Of a DNA stretch of 64,000 bases, positions 55,691-64,000 are shown in pieces (position 1 is the first letter of the stretch; each line of letters begins with the position of its first letter). Origin of the DNA: Eurosta solidaginis (taxonomy: Eukaryota; Arthropoda; Insecta; Diptera; Tephritidae); assembly GCF_040869045.1 (NCBI RefSeq), contig NC_090319.1:54160779-54224778 (forward strand), in the 5' to 3' direction. The translations under genes and the position numbers were made by a program. The notes beneath the pieces were generated by a model, which saw only the letters and a program-made list of their open reading frames with translations, did not search any database and was not told the origin of the DNA.

Positions 55691-57402
55691 TTAAACTTCT
55701 TTTACTTGTTTTTAATTGACAAATTCCCTGAACTCTATTGTCACACCTCGTAAATATGTAAATTTAATCCCTTGCTATATATTGATGCCTTATACTATGT
55801 ACAAACACACACCAAATTGGCAATTTATACCATTTGGGCAATTTATTACGCAATTTGTCATATAATAAATTGTATTAATAAATTGCTAATTTAAAAAAAA
55901 AACGTAATAAATTGTTTCAAACTGCAAATGCAACCTTGTAAAGTGTGTTTATTGAGTAGATATGAACGTCAGTTACGCATGATTCAACTATATGGCTGGC
56001 TCATCTCATCAATTGATTTAACTTTTTTCATTTCACTGGAGTAGGGATTGTCAAAAGAAGATGGAAAATGCAAAATGAAACCAAAACATTGAACACATTT
56101 TCTTACAACACACAAACATTTCAAAGTTTTATGTTTCCATTCCATTCCATTCGCCTAATACCAGCACGCACATTTTGACAGTCTGAACAAAGGTATGTTG
56201 TTGCTGTAGAGATGAGCCAACCAGCTATCAAATTACTATTATGTAAACTAAATTGAATTGTATGAACACCACTCAATATAAATCGAAATTGCCTCAATTT
56301 ATTTTTCTGTTTGAACATAGTATTAACTGACAACTGGCTTTATGTTTATGAAACACACCGTCTCTTGTGTGTGTGTGTTCCTCGAATTCTTAATTGCTTT
56401 ATTTTAATTGATTTGATTTCAATAAATTTTTATTTTTATCATTTTACTCTATTCCACTTTTCCAGTGTTTACTTAGTGAAATTACGAGTTGATTATATTT
56501 ACATTTTATATGTTTTTGTTTTTTTTATTTCATCAATTAATCACTTAATTAAAAGCTTCTTGTGTCGCAGAATTTATTCAAACTTAAAATTCCTAGGTTT
56601 GAAGCGAGTAATCTGCGTATGCTTTGGAGATTTTTGGAATGGATGTAAAATTGAAGTATGTTCGAAATTTCGGAGTGTTTGAAATTCGAGAAGTGTTTAA
56701 AAATCTGAATGAAAATTTCGAATTCCATTCGAATAATAGTGAGAATTGTTGTTTAGGAGAATGAGGTGTTTCCAAGTTTGTCGGGTTTAAGCAGCGGAAC
56801 TACGCCTTAAGAACTGCCGCCTAGTTAGTACTCTTTAAATTACTATCAATCACACAAAAAGCTTAAATTTTAAAATGCTGCATTTTCAACCCAAATGTTC
56901 CTCTTCGTCCCCTCTCTTTGTCAAGCCCCATATAGACGCCGCACAGTGGGGTATCTCATCAATTTAGCTGGTCAAAAGTCGTTTTTTCAAAATATTAAAT
57001 TTTTTTTTTTAAATACATTTCCTGGCGTTCCTAGATGTCCACTGAATATTATACATACCCATAAACCCTTCTGCAACTTCAACGGAGCTAACCGCACACA
57101 TCGAAAGTTGTATAAAAATTGTGTGCAGTTCGATGTATTTTTGGATTAAAAAGCAATATACCCTTCTAACCCAAATTCTTGTTCACTTGTTCATTAACTT
57201 CTTGCAACTTCGATGTAATGAACAGATTGCTTTTAGCTTCGAATCTTTTTTTGACGTGAAGGAGGCGCCGAATAAAGAAAACATCAATGCCATTGTCAAA
57301 AGAGGATCAAGAGATGCTGCTTTCTGCTGAACTTTTTTTCATATATGTTGAGTATGATGAAGACGACGACATTGCTAATGATATTGATACTAATGATGAA
57401 TA
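55691..57402. other. Intronic sequence, nothing recognised
   Basis: AT-rich; open frames lack recognisable domains. Confidence 0.4.
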
Positions 57403-57736
57403 ACACAGGCAGACAGCAGACCCAGACACCGAACTATATATTTTCGAAGGATTTCGATGCCATGAATCGAAATCTGGCATCAAAATTGCTCTATCAGCTC
57501 GGGTTTTCGAAATATCCTAACCTAAAAGTGCAAAAAACTCCGTTTTTGCCTATGTTTGAGGTTATGTAGCCTTGCAGATGTCTTCTTTCACCAAAATTAA
57601 AGGATGGCATCTTTTAATACAAGTCTTCTTCTTTCAAATTCTGAGGTCAGATTTGGATTCAGCGCATCATAAACCTTCGGAAATATATAGTCTACTTTCT
57701 GCGTCTGAATGTTGTTTAAATTTTGTCGGCCTGTGT
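57403..57736. mobile_element. Deletion derivative of the inverted-repeat element at 20662
   Basis: Starts ACACAGGCAGACAGCAG, contains TATATATTTTCGAAGGATTT and CCTTGCAGATG, and ends ATTTTGTCGGCCTGTGT. The core is missing. Confidence 0.75.
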
Positions 57737-57749
57737 AATTAAACCATGA

Positions 57750-58300
57750 ATTTAATGTCAAATATTTCTTTTCCTTTGTTTCGAGATCGTAGTGGATATA
57801 CTCAGATATATGTATCTACAATAAGATGAGGTGACAACCCTACCTAAAAATGTATTTATTGGAAAGCGGGAGTGAAATACCTTTCCTTTGATACCCTTAT
57901 TGGCATATCTCATGTAATTTATTTAACTTAAAAAAAGGTGACAACCTTGTGAAAACATCCTTAGTGGCAACACCTAGGTAAAAAGTCTTAAAATGTAATA
58001 CTATATCGATGCACCAAATTTTTTTCAAATCGGTTAAGCCGTGTCCGAGATGGTAGCGGATATACAAAGAAATATTAAAAAGAAGGTGAGGTGGCAACCT
58101 TACTTAAGGATGTTAATAGAAATGCGGAGTAAAATACTTTTCGCTTGATACCCATATTGACATACATATCTCATGTAATGCCAAAAAATTACCCTGGGTC
58201 CATCCAAAACCGGGGGCCCGATCCATACACACCGTGAATTTACTGTCAAATATTTCCTTTCATAACAATGAAGTGAGGCAAACTCTTTTTGAACATAAAT
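57750..58300. repeat. Imperfect tandem duplication (~270 bp)
   Basis: GTGACAACCCTACCT...GATACCCTTATTGGCATA (57830-57910) recurs as GTGGCAACCTTACTT...GATACCCATATTGACATA (58088-58160), and TGTCAAATATTTC..TTCC recurs at 57759 and 58244. Confidence 0.6.
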
Positions 58301-58964
58301 TACTGCTGTTTTAATTTTGGACATCTAGATTGATCAAATACCCCACAGTGCGCCGCACGGTGCTACTCCTTTTACAAACTGCGACTTGTTGAAATTACTG
58401 TTTTTTTTCTCGACGCTCCCTACATACATATGTACATATGTACATATGTACATACTTGAATTTACTTATTTATGCTTTGTATGTAATTTGTACGCTTGTG
58501 GCACAAACGGATTTTCCTACATCAATTTATATGTTTCCTCAACGTCACGGCGACATCACTACCTTTACTATATAATCACACATACACTTGTACATACATA
58601 CATCTTACGTTATTTTTTATGTCTATTTGTCTGTCAGCCACTCAGTTGGTTCGCTGCTTTTTTACTGTTTGGTGGTTTCTTCACATTTATTACAGTACTT
58701 TTTGTTGTTGTATTTTTTTTTCAAGTTTATGCGCAAAACCATTAAGCGTATGAAGTTCAAGGTCATTACAGGTTAACATGTTGGTAAGAGGGAAAAGGGA
58801 TTGTGCAAGGACTACATTTCAAAGGACTTTTATACCTTATAATATGTTTATATATTTTTCTATTATATAATACATCGCCCGGTTTAAACGGTTAAGCGCC
58901 AATTAAGTTAGTAAAGTAATGCCGCGCCTGTTTTTATGGTATGTAAAGTCTTAACATGCTTAGG
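58301..58964. other. Intronic sequence with (ACATATGT)n at 58425-58455
   Basis: Only a microsatellite is recognisable. Confidence 0.45.
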
Positions 58965-60681
58965 TTAGGTTAGGTTGAACTGTGCGTACAATAAAGATCT
59001 CACATAGATAGACAGATAGATAGATGTTGTGAGGTTAAGCACTGCGACCTATTGGTGTATTGTGCCCACATTCTCTTTACAACACTTCATCCAAGCCGAG
59101 TTCTCTGAGAAAATCCAGAATGGTTCTCGGCTTCAGAGAGCGTATGTGACCATTTTCTAATTTGGATGATCCTAGGATCCTAAGTCTTCGTCTCGCGACT
59201 GCATCACATTCCTTCAGGATGTGTTCTGTAGACTCATCTTCGACATCACAGAATCGACAGAGGCTTTTAGCCGATATGCCCAATTTATGCATATGGTTCT
59301 TTAGCCCACAGTGACCTGTGAGTATACCTGTTAAAATCCTAAGGCTACTTTTTGGGAGGTTAATCAAAGCCTTATATCGCTTTGAGTTGTACCCTCCTAT
59401 TAGTGCCTTTGCATGCCGAAGTCCTGGACTTTCGCGCCAGTGTTGTTCTCTGAGCACGCCTCCTTTTGTCTAAACTCCTCCCTTATTGTATGTGACCCTC
59501 GGGTCATATTGGCTTTCCGGCCGCTGACGAACCTGGCAAGCTGGTCCGCTTGCTCGTTACCATCTACCCCCCTGTGTCCAGGTACCCATGCTAGACGGAT
59601 GATGATATTAACTCCTAGACTGTTTAACCTCTCTACGCACTCAAGGACTGTTAATGATTTAATCTCAACTGAAGAGAATGCCTTGAGTGCAGCTTGACTG
59701 TCGCTGAGTATAGCGATTTTCTCGTTGTTATATCCCCGCTGTAAATTTATCTCTGCACACCGGCTTATGGCGACAACTTCGGCTTGGAAGATGCTCGGAT
59801 ATTTTCCGAGTGGTGAGGATATTTTTGTTCGGGGGCCGGAGATCCCCGCTCCTATGCCCTCCGGTGTCTTCGAGCCATCGGTGTACCATATTATAGTGTG
59901 TTCCTGGTGAAGCGCTTCAATCCTGGAGGTGTCCCACGTACATTTGTTTCCCAGATCTATTTTGAAACGCTTCTCAAACTTAATTATCTTCCTCGTATCA
60001 TCTCTGTGAAGTTGGATAAGTGGAATCTGATCCTGCAGCTTCGCCATGCTCCGTGACTGTATCACTTTGCCTCTTCCACATCCCTCTTTACCTATGTTTA
60101 CTAAAGTACTCCTGGCTGCCTGCTCAATTATTATATGTAGAGGCGTTAACTCAAGCAGCATCTCTATTGCTGCCGTCGGGCATGTTCGCATGGCTCCCGT
60201 AATGCAGACACACGCTAAGCGTTGAAGCTTCGTGAGTGATTTTTGTACGGTCACCATGGTTGTCCTTGATACCCACGCAACTGCTCCGTACACTATGATA
60301 GGTGTCACTATCATAGTGTACATCCATCTTAGGATCTTTGGGCTGCATCCCCAGGATCTTCCCGCAATGCGTCTGCACACCATTATTGCTCTTGTGGCCT
60401 TTGATATGCTGTTGCCGACGTGTTTCTTCCATAAGAGCTTAGAGTCAAACGTGATTCCCAAGTATTTCACCTCAGTCGTGTACTCCATCTTTTGTGATTT
60501 GCCTAATCCCTTCCAGTTATCTTCTCCTGGTGAAGGGCACAATGGATGTCTTGTTAGGGTTGATGCTTAGCCCTACCCCAGTACACCATTCTTTCGTTGA
60601 CCTCAATGCCCTTTGCATTATGTCGCAAAGGGTGCTATCAAACTTGCCCCTTACATTGATAACAATATTATCCACGTACCC
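58965..60681 (-). pseudogene. LOA-type ORF2: RT (YVDN), RNase H, zinc finger, 5' truncated
   Basis: Starts inside RT at GYVDNIVINVRGKF (60677-60636), continues WCTGVGLSINPNKTS, then after a frameshift near 60530 VKYLGITFDSKLLWKKHV and CITGAMRTCPTAAIEMLLEL. RNase H is complete: WYTDGSKTPEG, FQAEVVAISRCA, ILSDSQAALKAFSS, LAWVPGHRGVDGNEQADQLA. A frame change near 59420 leads to the zinc motif CRFCDVEDESTEHILKEC. The 3' end is AACCTAACCTAACCTAAG on the minus strand. Confidence 0.85.
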
Positions 60682-61460
60682 CTTACATAAACTGAATGTG
60701 TCCCTAGTGTTACCAAAATTTGTTCGACGGCCAAACGGCAAAATTCCAATGAGGTACCAGCACTTATGTTATAGAATAACACCGTCCTCTTTAAGTTTTC
60801 TAGGACCTAGCTTAATTGCTGCCTGGAGATCTGGCAACTCTGCTGCCCCCAGTAGCTGGGGTCCTGACCTCGCGAGCGCACGGCTTGAACACAGCACGTG
60901 CTTAATCGTTTTTTCCTCCAGCTCGCACTTCCTACATCTGCTGTTACTGACGAGACCTAATTTATAAACATTTAACGCCAAAAGGCAGTGGCAAGTTAAT
61001 ATGTCCATTGTGTGACATAAAGTTTTCTCTCTTTAGACATATGAGCAACTTTGGTAGTGTAACGTCGTAGGATTTGCACATGATCTTAGAAATGTTACCG
61101 TTAGTGGATCATATGCAACTACTGTCTCCTTTTCCCAAATGGATTGGAACGTATGCCCTCAATTCATCGAGTGCTGCACGCTCCTTTGTTAACTCATCGG
61201 CCTTTTCGTTACCTTCTATCCCTTTATGATCGGCAACCCAGTATATGTGTGGTCCGACCTGGTCTCTCCAATGCTTCTTTGCATTTCAGGACACTTGTAT
61301 GAAGTACTATTTGATATTATTGCTTTGATCGCCGCCTATCACAATATACATTGACGCGACTGCAACTTAAGCACGCTTCCTCCAGAATTTTTGCTGCTTT
61401 CTTAATGGCTACAATTTCCGCCTCTAAGACACTGCAGTGATCCGGCAGCATTCTAAACAA
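60682..61460 (-). pseudogene. Second LOA-type fragment: RNase H and zinc finger remnants
   Basis: 60769-61008 encodes CHCLLALNVYKLGLV and CRKCELEEKTIKHVLCSSRALARSG, the C-terminal zinc motif. 61090-61460 holds decayed RNase H (HCSVLEAEIVAIKKA in the minus frame near 61440-61395). The 3' region at 60682-60768 contains GTTACCAAAATTTGTTCGAC. It abuts the truncated 5' end of the neighbouring LOA copy. Confidence 0.68.
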
Positions 61461-61957
61461 GTAATATTATATGAAATTTGTATTTTTAGTAGTGGTCATG
61501 ATTTTGTTCGCAGATTTTTGAGCAATCCAGCCTTTCGAGCAACGAGTACTAGCACAATGTTCATTACTCGAAATTTTCCGAGCTTGAGGTCGAGCATGTC
61601 GAGGTTTTTCGAGTAGTAGTTGGAGCAATGATTTTTTTGACTTTGTTGTCGCAACTTTTGGGGGGAGGATTGATTAAAACTCTATGCAAAGACAGTGCCA
61701 AAATAGGTATAGCAAAAGTTTTAGCTGTCGACTAGTTCATTTGAAGGTAGGATAGGAAAATTCATTCCTTACCTAAGCTTAGGGGGAGGGATATTAGAAG
61801 ATTAGATTAGTATTGAATGGAGATTTGCGCCATCTGAACATTTTTAAGTTTAATCCACAAGCAGAAATGGTTTGTAAAAGGTACTGCCCACTGACTTATA
61901 AATCACTCGCCTCGCGGCAAATATAGTGCACATTAGCAATTAAGAGATACACCATAT
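61461..61957. other. Intronic sequence with CTCGA/TCGAG-rich stretch
   Basis: 61530-61620 repeats CGAG/CTCG motifs; similar motifs recur at 63070-63120. No feature assigned. Confidence 0.4.
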
Positions 61958-62446
61958 TGTGACGAATATTAGCATCACTAAGCTGATACTAAATAAATAA
62001 CACGCAACAATAAAAAAACATGAAGCAGCCACTCGTATATACATGAACACATCAATCATCATTTACACACATATATAAAAGGCAAGGAAGAGATAACTCA
62101 CACACATATGTAGTTAATCATCAGCCGAAGTTGTTACTCACATATACACATATGTAGCTCAATTACCAAGCAGAAGATACAGCAGTTCTAGAAGGCGAAA
62201 AGTCTAGAAATATGCGAATGAAGCAACCGAGAGTATAAAAACAGCGCAAGCTGAGTAATCAGTAATCAGAGTGATTTAAACATGCAATTAGTAGTAAAGT
62301 ATAAGTGTTATTATGAAGTACCTCAAAGTAGTCTAATAAAGACCATATTGCATTACTGAAAATTGGAGTTATTTATTCGACAATTTAGTGATTCGAACGT
62401 TTGCAGAAGGTTTCAAATAAGCGGAATTTCAAAAAAATTCGTTACA
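61958..62446 (+). repeat. Solo LTR, 489 bp
   Basis: TGTGACGAATATTAGCATCA to AATTCGTTACA, flanked by ATAT on both sides (61954-61957 and 62447-62450). Contains GAGAGTATAAAAACAGCGCA and AGTCTAATAAAGACC. Confidence 0.83.
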
Positions 62447-64000
62447 ATATATACTTCATTGTTTTCCAAAAACTTCCCGTGTGTACAAAGTTTAGAGCGA
62501 GGAGGCAATTTAAGACAGAACGGCCTATCGACTTGTAAGTTTCCAGTAACGTCTCTTCTTTGTCTCAAGTCGGACTAGCTATTGGATTGATGCAGATTTG
62601 AACTTCGTTTATTTAAATATTAAGAAGATATCTTTTGTGTTTGTATTAAAAAAAAAAAAAACATTTTAAGTGATGCTGAAAAAAACAAATAAAACTTCCG
62701 ATTTTTTTGGCAGCTCGAATTGTTTAAATTTTCGTTATGTAGAACGAATTTCGATCTAACCGAACCTTTCCGGTGTTTGGGCGAATATTATAACTCTCAA
62801 TCGAAACACATTTATTAGCGCGGACTCCATTTCTTCTATGAAAAAGACTATTCTTAGCTCTGATAACAGGTAATGTTGCATATGTATGTTTCTATTATAT
62901 TCATTTAAGTATTACACTCAGCTGATGATATTTTATCTGTAGCTGAGCAGTTATAATAGATCTCGACGATTGACAAACAAAAAATGAATATGATTAGCCT
63001 GGTTTCATTAGTCCACTTGAAGGCAGTGAGCTGCCACAACGTCCAAGAATAGGTAGGTGAAAAAACATTTGAGTAGTTGAGCAACGAAAACGAGTATCGA
63101 ACTACTCGAGCTGCTCGAAATCTACTTAATTTTCTATTTTTAAGAAATATTCATCTTCATATTTTCAGTGCATTTTGTGCAACATTCGAGAACTTAATTC
63201 GAATACAATACTCTGTAGTGAGAGTTTTGTTGAACAATCCTCTAGTCAACCCAAATCATCTTGCGCGTAATACTAACGTGACAGCAACAGCAACAAAAGA
63301 TACTCCAAGCCTGTAATCATTATTCGTACGCACTTCACAGATTTTATTTTTATCTTTCGTTTAGTAGTCGCTGAGCAAGCGTCGTAATAACATCGGGGGA
63401 GCTTATGGTTTAAGTATTTGCGTAGAGTTTTAACAAATATGCGTGCATAAGTTTTGACTCGTTGCACGACTAAACCGCCACCACTACGACGGTGATACTC
63501 TTACTAACACAGCCACACTTTCAATTTTGGTGATCACTGCTCTAAAGCTTTTTAAAGTGGTTTTGAAATACAATCTTCCTAAAGCGCTCAACTTACAGTT
63601 GTCAGAGTAATGCGTTTAATGCTAAACTTTTTAGCCAGAGGTACTCTGTCGTAGTCGACCTACTAAAAGTTAAATGTGTTTATGTTGTGATGTTGCGTTG
63701 CACGTACATACGTATGTAGTTATATACCTAAAATACGTTGTTAACGTGACGGTGGTTATATCGTCATCCTAAATATCCCAAAGGGGCGCGTCAGTAATGC
63801 GTAACAAATTCCAAGGCACTATCAGATATGAGAACAGCTGAAACATACTCAACCATGCAAGAAGATTACTCACATACAAGTCTGCACCATTCATCTTCTT
63901 TTAATGCTAGTATGTATTAAAGCAACCTAAGCATTGCTGGTTTTCAATAACTCTTAATGCTTCGTTTCAGTATGTTGATGATATGTATGTAGCTTTTGTT
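62447..64000. other. Intronic sequence, nothing recognised
   Basis: No supported feature apart from the CTCGA-rich stretch at 63070-63120. Confidence 0.4.

Noticed and set aside
58965..58990. TTAGG telomere-like array
   Set aside because: Only about three units, located exactly at a LINE 3' end.

Overview
The window reads as a piece of a large, repeat-rich fly genome, most likely a tephritid fruit fly. The only host gene I can recognise is osa (Osa/ARID1 subunit of the Brahma SWI/SNF complex). Its first coding exon lies at 21732-22737, with a canonical acceptor before it and a canonical donor after it. No later osa exon is visible, so everything from 22738 to 64000 is probably one intron of more than 41 kb, and the sequence upstream is probably a 5'-UTR intron or the upstream flank. 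Assignment to Tephritidae is an inference from familiar dispersed repeats and from osa being Drosophila-like but diverged.

Left third (1-19.1 kb): a nest of retrotransposons. A non-LTR element with two open frames (1-2698, minus) sits in the 3' LTR of a decayed Ty3/gypsy element (2699-8507, minus). That element also carries an 829-bp DNA transposon in its integrase. Next is a plus-strand non-LTR element (9505-15270) whose endonuclease is split by a 5'-truncated LOA-type element with a perfect 12-bp target duplication. At 15.6-19.1 kb a repeat holds a non-LTR element (C), which holds another (D). The C/D junction gives one reading frame with two reverse transcriptase cores.

19.1-26 kb: a 240-bp solo LTR, a 983-bp long-inverted-repeat element ending 86 bp before the osa splice acceptor, the osa exon, then about 1.6 kb of intron without recognisable transposons, followed by small repeats.

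26-42.4 kb: the main structure is a 13.6-kb minus-strand mdg1/412-like LTR retrotransposon (27324-40961, AGTT target duplication, 424-bp LTRs about 99% identical). It carries four later insertions: a 3.0-kb foldback element of 141-bp repeats with a 9-bp target duplication, two Harbinger-like elements with CAG/CTG target duplications, and a solo LTR with a GTAT target duplication. The whole element sits inside an older SINE-like repeat whose two halves are now 13.6 kb apart.

42.4-64 kb: intron-like AT-rich DNA with decayed LOA, RTE-like and mariner remnants, (CAA)n-tailed SINE-like repeats, two more solo LTRs of one family, and a 74-bp near-perfect palindrome.

The genes do not form a pathway. 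The logic of the window is sequential insertion, and target duplications plus interrupted frames allow much of the order to be read directly.
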